This document shows, one piece after another, positions 36,838 to 47,534 of a DNA stretch of 64,000 bases; the first letter of the stretch is position 1; every line of letters starts with the position of its first letter. The stretch comes from Otis tarda. Its lineage: Eukaryota > Chordata > Aves > Otidiformes > Otididae. The notes beneath the pieces were generated by a model that worked only from the letters and a program-made list of their open reading frames with translations, did not search any database and was not told where the DNA came from. A program made the position numbers and the translations under genes. The stretch is taken from positions 62,796,987 through 62,860,986 of the forward strand of contig CM048557.1 in assembly GCA_026413225.1 (NCBI GenBank), given 5' to 3'.

Positions 36838-37064
36838 CCAAAACATAAGGAATTCTTTTTTTTTTTTTACAATGAGAGTGGTGAAACACTGGCACAGGTT
36901 GCCCAGAGAGGTGGTGGATGCCCCATCCCTGGAAACGTTGAAGGCCGCGTTGGACCGGGCTCTGAGCAACCTGATCTGGTTGAACAAGTCCTTGCTTCTT
37001 GCAGGGGGGATTGGACTAGATGGCCTTTAAAAATCCATTCCAACCCTAACGATCCAATGATTCT
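36838..37064 (+). mobile_element. CR1 LINE 3' end, plus strand, with ORF2 C-terminus remnant
   Basis: After a 13-T run comes ACAATGAGAGTGGTGAAACA and then the conserved CR1 ORF2 end. The frame around 36869-37025 encodes residues such as MRVVKHWHRLPREVVDAPSL, the typical C-terminus of the CR1 reverse-transcriptase protein. It is followed by GGATTGGACTAGATGGCC, the 3' UTR, and a degraded tail GATCCAATGATTCT in place of ATTCTATG units. The element is 5' truncated and inactive. It is closely related to 59900-60115. Confidence 0.94.
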
Positions 37065-40000
37065 CCTTAGCTCTAATTCTGAAATAAGTTTTTTGTTTTA
37101 GATTTCAATAACATAACAGTAAGTTTTAATTTATTTTCTTTTAAGACAATTAGCCATGGGTTAAAATGACAAAAAGATCCCTTATAAGCAACAGCCTTCA
37201 AACTTCTTTTTTTTTGCAAAGAAGCATACATAAGTCACCCCATTTCTGATGATGGGATGTTATAAGTGATGGAGGGAAACTGTGTAAACTTGGGTAAGTA
37301 CATGAAAGGATTGAGTTGCTCCAAGGACACCACTGCAAAGGCCCTTCTTTTATACTGCCTTTGGCAGAATGAGAGAATGTATAAACACATTAACCAATTT
37401 AAATAGTCAAAAGGAAGGGAAGTTATTTCCTTTGGAATCTATAATGCACTGTAAATCACAGAAACTTTCTGGAAAATGTAGTAGACATGCAATAACAGAT
37501 AAAAGACAAACCAAAAGAAACTCAACTAATTGCTATAGAAAAAAAAAAAAACCCTTAAATTTCAAACTCTGATGTGTTAGATCTCTATTCCCTGGGCACA
37601 GGATTTTCCTTCAAAAAGAGAAAAGAAAAAGGCCTGTTGATCTGGTTTCTGTCTGCCTCAGTTCATCCAATGTGTGCCTAAAAGATAACCAAGAGAGTTT
37701 GGCCTATGCTGTCATTTGTCTTTAATATCTCAACTAGCCAAAGGGATGCTGAAGATGTTAGGGAAAAGAGCAGCCCACCTTTGATCTTTCGTACGCGAGC
37801 TATACAAATAAAACACTGCACATTAAAATTGGCTCGGTCTTTGAGTTTACCGTGATAAAGGGGCAATGTTGAAGCACAGAGACGACAGAAAAGGAGAGCG
37901 GGTGCTGGGTCAGAGAATGCAGAGCTCAGCTGGTGACATTTGAAGACCCTTTTATGAACCAGACCCCAGCTGAGGTTCACACACAAATTTCACTGCAGTG
38001 GTGGAGGTACAGCTACCCACTCGCGCTGTCCACTCAGCCACAGTTAGCAGGACTCCTGCACAGGGTGTAGGGCTCATCTGCCAGTTTACAGTCCATTATA
38101 TCCTTGAAAATTGCTGGTTATCTTTGTTAATACTTTCAAGTATTTAATAAATTCCTGAGAAGTATGGTTGCTCAGGGACTAGCACCCTGTTCAGCCAGTC
38201 CACCCCAGGAGGGGTCACGCTGAGCAGAGGACAACTGTGGGCAACTGCGGGCAGAACTTGGTTTGCCTCCCTCAGCCCACTCCCCCAGGTAGCATGTGTC
38301 ACAGCTTAGTTTTGCCTGTCTTCACCTGCTTTTATCTACAATGTGGGACAAGGATCTGTGATTTAAATGTCTGAGACCATCACTTCAAATCGCACACATC
38401 CCTGCTGAGAACCTGAGACAGATGCCAAGGATGCTGTTTCATAGTCAGCAACATCAAGACTGACTCAGATGATGAGAGAAACCCATCCTCTGCTGAAATC
38501 AATGAGATTCCTTCACAAAGTGCCCTACTGTTTGGTTTGTGAAGCATGAGACCATGGGAAGTCATTTGGTGTATATATATATATTTTGTTGGCATGTTTC
38601 ATTACGTAGCCACTTGACACTCCTTCCACAACAGTGCTCCTCACCATAACGGATGAGCTGGAGGTGTGAGTCAGTGCTGGGCAGCAGAGGAGAGCATTTA
38701 CTGCTACTCTGTCTGCAAGGTCAGAAAGGTGTATAAAGGCTGGGAAGAGAAGAGAAATCCTTTTGGATTAGCTGGGAATCACGGTGTGATCCCACCACTC
38801 CCCTCCTCCTGCCACTTACGGTATGCGCAGTCCCTGGAGGTCTGCTGGTGATGAGGGCTGGCTGAACCCTCCTCTGTGCCATAGGACATGTGGTGAGAGG
38901 TGAGGTACTCCGCCAGATCAGGTGCACTGCAGGTAGGTACTCAGTCTCCTTGCAAATCTTTGCTCTTAATATCTCTTCAGCCCTCCATTCACTCACCTGG
39001 CAGCAACGGGCACAAGAAAAACCCAAGAGAGCTTAAAGTGAGCACACAATAGCACACGTCTGGGGCTGTTCATTGAACAGTAAGGAGCAAAGCGTCTCCA
39101 ATAGATGCTCAGTAAGTGAACACCATCCCTTCATTGCATTAACTGAGACAGGCTTTAGTGGAAAAAATAGACTGTGACAGGATAAGTGAAGATGAGATCA
39201 TGGTGCATTAGGGTCGCATGAGCAATCCTGAGCCTAGCCTTCCCTAACACTGAGATCTGAGTGATGCTCTGTGAGCAGCAGTAGGACTTCTGGGGAAGCA
39301 GCATGTAACAGCCCACACTGAACAGGACAGTAATCACAACTAAAAATATTTTAGAGCTTATTTTCGAAACCTCCTTGTTTTCCTCAAAAACAGACTGAAA
39401 GTATACAGTGAGCTTCATAGCACCATGTTCCCACAGATGCTACACAATTCCTCCCCGCAAATATTGCATGGTCACCTAGTCCTACAACATGGAAGATAGC
39501 AATAAGATAAGATTATAAGAATACCCTTACTGGGTTATACCATGCATCTATCTCACCTGATGTCTCCAAAATCAGTCAGCCAACAGCAGATACCTAGGTA
39601 GGAGGATGGGGCAAGTATATAGTATTGTATTATAGTATTACCTCCTCAGGAAGCTCTCCTAGCTCCTAAAATTTGTGATTTGAAAAATCCCTGAGCCAAA
39701 ACCAGCATCTTTGATGTTAATAAACTCCAATGGACTCTCTTCCAAGTGTTTTTCCATCCCTTTTGGAAACACCTGGTGATGAGTTCCAGTGAAGCTATGA
39801 GCCATGTGACAAACCACCCTCTGTGGTTTACTTTGAACCTGTACCCATCCACCAAAGTCTCGTAGTTTTTTTCTACAAAATTAGAGAGCAAAAAAAATGT
39901 CTGAATGATGAATTTTTCCTTAACCCTCACCCAAGCTGAAGACTGCTCTCTAGCCAGGGGCACATCACAAGAAAGCCACTCCAAACCTCCCCTCATCTCT

Positions 40001-40222
40001 GCAGTGTTTCTAGATTGGTGATTTTTCTGAGGTGGGTCTGGTCGTAGCTGTTTGCAGTGACACCATTGCAGAATGACGCTGCTGGTTTTTATTCTCTTCC
40101 CTATGAGGAATGACATGACTGGCTAGACCAGGAAACAGTGCAGGTCCACCAAAATACGCAGCCAGATTGCCAGCTTGATTTAAAACTTCTGTCGCTGCGT
40201 CTTTACTGTTTGCATTTCCAGC
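37065..40222. other. Unique non-coding sequence
   Basis: No gene is recognisable. There is a 13-A run at 37539-37551 and a (TA)n run at 38572-38584. On the minus strand a good donor-like CCAG|GTGAGT lies at 38991-39000, but the sequence before it lacks a clear acceptor and a recognisable frame. Confidence 0.5.
38572..38584. repeat. Short (TA)n tract
   Basis: About six TA units following TTTGGTG. Low complexity. Confidence 0.8.
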
Positions 40223-40260
40223 TGGAGCGATATCGAATGGTTGGAGCGAGATCGAATGGT
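40223..40260. repeat. 19-bp tandem duplication
   Basis: A 19-base unit beginning TGGAGCGA and ending TCGAATGGT occurs at 40223-40241 and again at 40242-40260, differing at one base (TATCG versus GATCG... within the unit). Each unit holds two CpG sites in a CpG-poor neighbourhood, so the duplication is probably recent. Confidence 0.88.
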
Positions 40261-42607
40261 CGTAGCAAGAGCAGAGAAGTGCGCTGTGTGTGTTTACAGC
40301 TTCTAATACAATGGGGCTTTAACCCTGGGATGACCGTACCACAGCCCTGTCCGCAGCCCTTCCCAAGCACACACAGCTCATTCCGCCAGCGGGATAAAGA
40401 CACACAGATGTCCGTTGCCAACAGGACTTTTTGACTCCGAGTTTCAGCTCTGAACAGTTACCCAGGAATAGCAGGGTCAGTTGGTCCTCACCTTTTGCTT
40501 GCCTCAAGAGCAAGGTTTCAAATCAGCGCAGGTTTACTCTCTTTGGAAAGACCAGAGGGTCTTCCTCTACCACAATTTACCTGAAAAAAATAAAGCTATA
40601 AAAATAAAGCTATACAATATTCTTCTCCAAGAGTTTAATTCTTTTAACAGTAGTCCAAAAGCCGGTCAAATTGTCTGACCACTTCTCCTTGGTCACCAGG
40701 CTATTAGAGCAATGCCTCTGCTAAGTGGAGTTTTACTTTGTTAACAGTATCTCTTTATTTTTTTCCAGACCAGTAATTCTCCTCTTCTTGGGGACATTTG
40801 CCACGTGTTTTATAATTTCACCATTATCTGATGGTAGGACTCAATGACCTTTCTAGACTTTAATTAAAGTTTCTTTCTTTTTAAATCATCTTCATCAAAT
40901 CCACGTTTCCAAGCCACCTCTCTTGTGAATATTTTATCATTCTGACTGCAAGAAGATACATGACAGAAATATATTAATTACTTTTTATTTTATCAAACTG
41001 ATGAATTAATCTATGATTGGGTATGAAAAGGGTAGAAAATGTCTGCTGAAGTCTGTATAGATGTCATGTTAGTCATTTTATGAGTCACTTTACAATTTTT
41101 ACACTATTTGAGTTTTCAACTGCAAATGCAGGCTTTAGCAGTTCAAACCCAACATGTAACCACCCAGTTAAGCCTAGTTAAGCATTTACAGCATCTGGAG
41201 TTTGCTTCAACATGCACAGAGCAGCAGGATGGCCTTCCTCTGGAGCACATGCTAAAGACAATAGCAAATAGGTAACGAGGTCATTGTCTATCCCAGAAGG
41301 AAGGATTAGGATGGGAGCAATGGGGACATGAACTCCAGGCAGGTGACCTCTGAGCATAGCTGTGGAGCAGACTTGGGCTGGGGGAATCCCCCTGCCTCCG
41401 GAGTGTGGGGCTGCCCAGGCAGGGAGATGCTCCCTCAGACCCAGTCGGGGCTCATGCCAGTGATCTCCTCTGCATGGAGGAGAAATACTTGGTGATGGGC
41501 TCCTTTCTTTACTGTGGGTTTCTTTGACAGCTGTGGGCAAGACAGTCAGGCTGAGCTTTAGCATCGCTGTTCCACTCCTCATCCATAAAACAGAGGGAGA
41601 AGAGGGGAACACACTCTTTTGCATCCCAGGGAGCTGAGGATAAACACATCAAGCTCTGCCATGCTGCCAGATGCTGTGTCTGTGCAGGGACATGCAAAAT
41701 CGCAAGCTTAGAAAGTCAGCCTCTGCTTTTGAGTAATCAGCAGGACAGGAGTGATTACGTCTCCCCCTCTGCTAGCTTCAGAAACAGACTCTTTCCTCCA
41801 GGCTGGGGAGGAAGGGAGGAACCGCCGTTGCTCTGTTTTCTCCACTGAAGGCAACAGAGCCCCGGCGATGAACTGCGAGAGCAGGCTGGGCTGCATCTGT
41901 TCGCCCGTGCTTGCCGTGCTGCGATGGTGTGTCCCAGAGCACAGCCTGTAAGCGCAAATCTCCACAAGGGCTGAAAGATGTTATTCAAATTAGGAACCAT
42001 AGCTCTCATTTAACCGTCTGTGGTACAATGACCTCTTTCTTGTGCTTCCAGAATAGTATTACACGTAAATATCACAAAAGACTGTGCATTTAATATCTTT
42101 GTAATATGATGTACAAGGTTTTACAGGAGTATGTCCAGAATGGAATCAGAGAAACAAGTAGCCCAGTGTTCAGACTGTCAGTTAAAGCATAAAAAAAAAG
42201 AAATATTAGTCAACAAAGCTCTGGGGAAAGCAAGGAGAGGGTAAGATGAGTTCATCCCTCTCTGGTCGCAGAGTATTGTGTGGTCTCACCAGCCCCATCT
42301 CTGCAAGCAACAAAGGAAGGGCTCTGAAGGAGGGCACAGGCAAGTCTGGAGCACTTTAGTTTCAGATGGCATTGCATTTGTTCTGTGCCTTCCCCTCCTC
42401 TAGGTAAATCCCTTAGGCAGGGAAACTCCAGCTTGAGTCAACAGAGGGTGATTTCAGCTTCACCTAAGGGAAAAAGAAACAGAAACTGGGAGATAAAGCT
42501 CTGGATATTAAAAATGGTGTCTGGAACACCATAGCAAAGAGACACCTTTTTCATTAAGCAGGACAAAGAGCAAGAATATCTCTGCTCTGTTCCTTGGTTT
42601 ACTGTAA
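40261..42607. other. Unique non-coding sequence
   Basis: No gene is recognisable. A second local duplication, AAAATAAAGCTAT in tandem, lies at 40587-40613. The stretch 40740-41110 is AT-rich. A possible old CR1 end is listed at 40828-40865. Confidence 0.5.
40828..40865 (+). mobile_element. Possible old CR1 3' end relic
   Basis: GATGGTAGGACTCAATGACC followed by TTTCTAGACTTTAA resembles the bird CR1 3' segment GATGGTTGGACTCGATGATC with several substitutions. No ATTCTATG tail survives after it, and only about 38 bases can be aligned by eye. Confidence 0.35.
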
Positions 42608-42690
42608 ACTATCTGTGCTGATTGCTGAAGTGTTTTGTGCCTCAGTTTCCCCACCTTTGTGATGGGGAGGATGCAGCTCCACCCCTGAGA
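42608..42690 (+). mobile_element. MIR-like SINE relic
   Basis: TTGTGCCTCAGTTTCCCCAC followed by CTTTGTGATGGGGAGGATG matches the core-to-3' part of MIR (TGTGCCTCAGTTTCCCCATC, then TGTAAAATGGGGATAATG). Only about 80 bases are recognisable. The match is on the plus strand, like the copy at 34579-34750. Confidence 0.6.
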
Positions 42691-42773
42691 AGTGTTCTAG
42701 GGGTACACACACCCTCTTCAGGGCCACAATATTTTCTTAACGCTTCTGGCACCCTAACTGGACAGTGCTGTGC

Positions 42774-42800
42774 CTGTCTGTCTGTCCATCCGTCCATCCC
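42774..42800. repeat. Imperfect CTGT/CCAT tetranucleotide repeat
   Basis: CTGTCTGTCTGTCCATCCGT followed by CCATCC forms a short, diverging tetranucleotide repeat. Confidence 0.75.
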
Positions 42801-45800
42801 CTCACCTGCAGGAAGCATTGCTCACAGTCTGCTCAGGGAGTTTGTCCCTGCCCCCCTGCTCTTGCCGGCTGTGCTTCTCCACAAACCCCACGGCACAGCT
42901 GTGCCTCCGTTTCTCCATTGCCCTGCCTGTACCACAGAAGAAAGCGATGCACAGGGCCTCAGACCCTTGGGGACTATTAGCTGCTCTGAAAACAAACCTT
43001 TTCCCTCCCACGCTGGAGTCTGCTACACATACCAGCACCTCGGGGAAGTAAGTCAGCTCCATTGCCTGCTGTTCACCTCCCCGACCAACGATCCCGCTGA
43101 TGATTTCCTCCCACTGAGCAACTCTCCGCTGAGTTTATGACACAGTCCAAAGAAGCACATTGCGCTTGGTATTTTTTTCCCCCTTCCGGTTGGAGAAGGA
43201 GGAGTAATTGCATTTGTCACCTCTGATCGTCCACCCACGACCCACTGAAAGTGAGCCATTATTCTCATTTACAAACAGGTAGGTAATATCTTCTCACATG
43301 CCCTTAAAAATCATTGCGCTCTCGGAGCAGGCTGTGCAGATTAGCCGATACTGGGAGATTGTCTTCAGCAAAGCAGTAAAAGCCTTAAGTGCACTAGATT
43401 GGTTTTTGATTGACTTTTGGAGGAATAGTATATCAGAAGAATCCAAATAAGCTCTCCCTGTGGTATTTTAAGTGGATATAATGGTCAGAACTGACAGACA
43501 GTAATGAGCCTTGTAGACAGGGGCAACTGTATGTTATTTAATTTCCACTAAAGAAGATATCTCAGCAAGGAAGCTCAGGTTTAAGACAACACACAAATAC
43601 GCAACAGCCAGATTTTGTTTCTATCAGTGCTGAGGCACAGGGTGGTCCAGTTCCTTCTACAGCTTAAAATTTGGGGGCAAACATCTTAAATGTGACCAGT
43701 CAAGGAACACAAATAAAAAATTACTTCCTCTTTGGAAAGACTGAGCGAGAACATCTCTCACACACCCCACTTCCTAGCATCTAATGACTTTCACACAAAT
43801 AATTTCAAGCTGAAAATGTGAAATTGCTGATTAGTACCTGGGGAATTTTGGCTTGGATGTGGGAGAATGAAACCGCTTTGCATCAAATGTCAGACAGCAA
43901 GACACGGACACCCTGCAGCCAGAGGTACCGTGTTGGTTTTGTTTTTTTTTTTCTTTGAAGTTGTGAGGCTTGAAGGAGAGTTTCTTAGAGAATGTGGACT
44001 AATTACCCTGTCAGGCTCTCCGCACCGGGTCTTAGGAGGGGCTCCTTGGCTTTGCACTCTCCCCTGATTCAGAAGGACGAGATGAAAAATGAAAAATAAC
44101 CCTTTAATGAAAATTCCTGATGATCCATAAACGTTTGCTAAAATAAACAGGGCCAATTGGATGCTTTCATCCACTCTACCAAAGATGTAAACAGGCTCTT
44201 TTCTGACTGGCGACGTTGCTGTTTTCTCATGGTTTCTTCCTGATGGACAACCAGAGATGGGATTTTGGCTCTCCCCAGCTGGGTCAAACGGGGCTGTAGG
44301 CAGAACAGGCAGCTGCCAGGCCAGCAGAGAGGAGCCACCACCCTGTCCATACCTTGCCAAGACCTCTCCCAGGAGAGGAACCAGCGCCAGCCCTCCTTGC
44401 CTTTGTTGCCCCACCACCCAGCACATTGCGGGTGTGCTGCTGCTCCCGCCAACGCTGGAGCGACCAGCGGCAATGTTTTAACTGGGAGCCAGCCCAGCAA
44501 ACCCACCTCTCCTGGGCTCCCTCCCAGCACCTCATCCCACCGTCCAGCAGAGGCCGTTCACCGGCCGGCCCCTTTCCCCTTGATGGGGGGCTGAAAAGGC
44601 GGGGTGGGGGGCAAAACCGTTACAGTGCCTTTTTGCCCCTGTTTTCATACGGTTGGAAGTAGTTGTAATGGATTTACTACCCTCTTTGCAGGGATATAAT
44701 GTCTTTCAGTTTCTATAGAGCCTGCAGAGGAACCTGTGGCTCCAAAAATTTTTAGTATTGTTTCCTGTTTTTCCTATTTTCATCTTGATTGTCTCAGCTT
44801 GGTGGTCTCTGCTGCTGCCTATCCTCTTCCTTGCCTGTCCTCTCTTGTGGCCTTTTAATTACATGTAGCCACGTTAAGTCCCTAAAGGATTTGGCTAAAA
44901 CTAGCCTAAGACCTGAAGGTACACCTTTTACGTGAGAAAATGGTTTCTACGCCTCAGCCCCTCACTTGCCGTTAAAGGCAGTGGTCGGCGGCATGCTGCA
45001 TGCGTACCCCAGCCCACCCAGCGGCAGGCATCGCGCCCAGTAAGTCTGCTTTGAGTCTGCTGCTATTTGCCCCCCAGATGGGGAGCAGACAGGGTGGGAG
45101 GTGCAGCGGGTAAAAAGCTAAGGCAAAATCTGTAGGAAAGCAGAAGGCAGTAATTCTACTTGTTTAATGAGAGATTCGGGTGCCACGGCTCGGTCTGCTT
45201 TCAAGAAAACATGAATTAGTGGCTGCTCAATCCGCGTACTGCCGAAGCAGAAAGACCGGTGTTGGGAGATGCCACTTGTGCACTGCAAGATGTGCATCCA
45301 AAGGGTCCCATCTAAAATGTACAGAGCCCCGTGCCAACAGCAGCATGTGAGTACCCTGACAGCCCGCGCCTGGAGCCGCACACACGGACAGGCTCTCCCA
45401 CAGCGATCCTCCGCCCGTGTAGCAGGAGCGGATGGATGCTTTTACATGTGCCCAAGGGAAGGGAAAATGTCGTGTCAAGGAACGCCAGTGGAGTTCAGAG
45501 CATGCCTCAACACAGCCATGTAAAATTTCTTTTCAGTGTGTTTTCAGCACATAGGCAAGAAGAAACCAGGCTGGGGCTGGCCACCACCACAGTACACAGC
45601 TGCTTCTGCAGGGGCTGAAAATTCTGCTCAGCTACAGCTGCTCTGAGGGGCTGAATGCAACATCCCTGTGTCTCAGCTGAAGTCGTATGGGCAGGTGGGG
45701 ACCACAAGGCACAGGGCAGCCCCTTGTGCCGTGTTTCTCAAAGCTCTGCTTTCGGTTCACATCCAGGCATGATATCTGAGGGCACTGGCAGTGAAATAAA

Positions 45801-47508
45801 GGGTTAAAGGCTGCCCAAAAAGTGTGTTTCTAATCCCACAAAACCATCACAATCTGTTCTTTTTCTTTCTTTAAGTGTTTTGCTTCATTCGTTTGAATTT
45901 TTCCACCTTTTGCAGCATTTTGTGCTCTCCAGAGACGGTCTGAGACATGCCACCTGTGTGTACAGGGGCTGCACTGGACATCCATGACCCCCAACCCATC
46001 GTGCTCCAATCCTCCGACCCATGCGGAAACCCAACTCATGTTCACTGAACTCGGTCCCAGAGGTGGGAGAGAGGCTTTTTCTCCTCCCCTGTTTTAGTAG
46101 GGGGGCTGTGACAGCTGGGAGACCCAACTCAGTCTCCACGATTTAAATGGGTTTCACTGGGGTTAGATGTGAGCTGAGCCACCAGCGCCGGCATCTCGGG
46201 AGCTTGCTTTGGCTATATGTAGAAGATTTAAATAACAACAGCCACTTACAGAAAGCCCCTGGTTGTTCTGCCTCTTAATTACAATCCAAATATACTAATA
46301 CCTGCCGCAGCATTCGGAAACAAAAATTCACACAGGAGCAGTAATCCACCACACTGAGGTAGTTACGAAAATCTCCTTTCTAAGCCCATCTCCTGGTGCC
46401 TCCTCTTCCCCTCCCAGCGTGATGAGAGCTCTCCCCTTCCCAGAGGCATTGGAGAAAAACTCACGGTTTGTAATCTCATTTTTACCCAGACCTCCATCCC
46501 CCAGCTCTGGCTCAGTGGGACTTGTCCTTAGAGGAGGGTGCAGGAAAATTAACCCGCACAAGAAACAGCTAAACAGGCTTTGCCTTGCTTCTCACACTGG
46601 GAGAGAATTGACTGATAAAGGTGTATAAACTCTGAGAAGGTGAACAGGGAATGATGTATCACTGCCTTCCACAGCACAAGAATGAGGTAGCATCAAACTA
46701 GTGAATGGTGGGTTAAAATAAAGTGAAAAAGAGAATTTTCTCAAAAAAAAAAACCTCTGGAAGCTCAATGCAGCAGTGCCCCAGGGATGCCGAGGGTTTA
46801 CCCAGCTTTAAGGAAGGAATAAGCCCGTCCATAGAAAAAGAATCTTCTGGGGACAGTTAAACATACAGACACCACATCAGGCTTGGGATGTTCCTGAGCT
46901 GAAAACCAGTAGGGACTGGGGAGTTGCTGAGAGGAACCATTATCCCAACTTCGCTCTGCCTCTTACCCTCTTCCTGCAGCACCTGCGTGGCCAGGATCTG
47001 GGCGCATCAGCAGCCGGTGGGGTCCCGGGGCTATTCTCGTGCTCAGCCAAACCAAGCAAACCCATGGACTTAACATGGAGAAGCCGCTCCATCAGCAAGC
47101 TCATCTGCGGACACCTGCATAAGAGCCAGATGCTCAAGGCACGGACCGACTTCATTAAAAGTATTCACACCTGAGTGGTGCAAGCTACTTCACAAATTTG
47201 GTCAGATAAACTCTACGGAGCATGGCCAGGCTGCTTAGCCCAGGCCATGAGTGGTGCAGACACATCCCACGATGGCGTCTCTGACTGCCTTCATTTTCAG
47301 CTATGGATTCAGAGGAAAAATAGTATTGAGTGCTTAGATAGTGGTTTTCATTTTCCGCTGCTTTCTAATCAGCGACTAATTAATTCTCAATGCCCCTGTG
47401 AGGTAAATATATCTGTTTCATGCATTAATACATATATATAGCATGTTTGATCTTTCCTTAACAAGTCCCAATAGCCCTGGAAATCCACACTGAAAACAGA
47501 GCAGAGTG
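42801..47508. other. Unique, GC-leaning non-coding sequence
   Basis: No gene is recognisable. 44250-44620 is GC-rich and open in several frames on both strands (up to 178 codons on the minus strand), the pattern of chance frames. GGGGGG, GGGG and GGGGGG runs at 44585-44611 could form a weaker G-quadruplex. ACAG|GTAGGT near 43277 is donor-like but has no partner I trust. 43300-43470 contains TTAAGTG, a known NKX2-type site, in sequence that looks non-repetitive. Confidence 0.5.
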
Positions 47509-47534
47509 GGGGCGGGGGGGGGGGGAGGGTGGGG
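47509..47534 (+). other. Strong G-quadruplex motif
   Basis: The plus strand reads five G, C, eleven G, A, three G, T, four G. Four G runs of at least three separated by single-base loops is the arrangement known to give very stable parallel G-quadruplexes. The minus strand is the matching C-rich (i-motif type) sequence. No promoter or gene start is visible beside it. Confidence 0.8.

Noticed and set aside
38991-39040. CCAG|GTGAGT donor look-alike on the minus strand
   Set aside because: The upstream side lacks a good acceptor, and the short frame has no ATG or recognisable protein.
43890-44426. 178-codon open frame on the minus strand
   Set aside because: It overlaps several long frames on both strands of a GC-rich patch, and includes a lysine/asparagine run translated from a T-rich tract.
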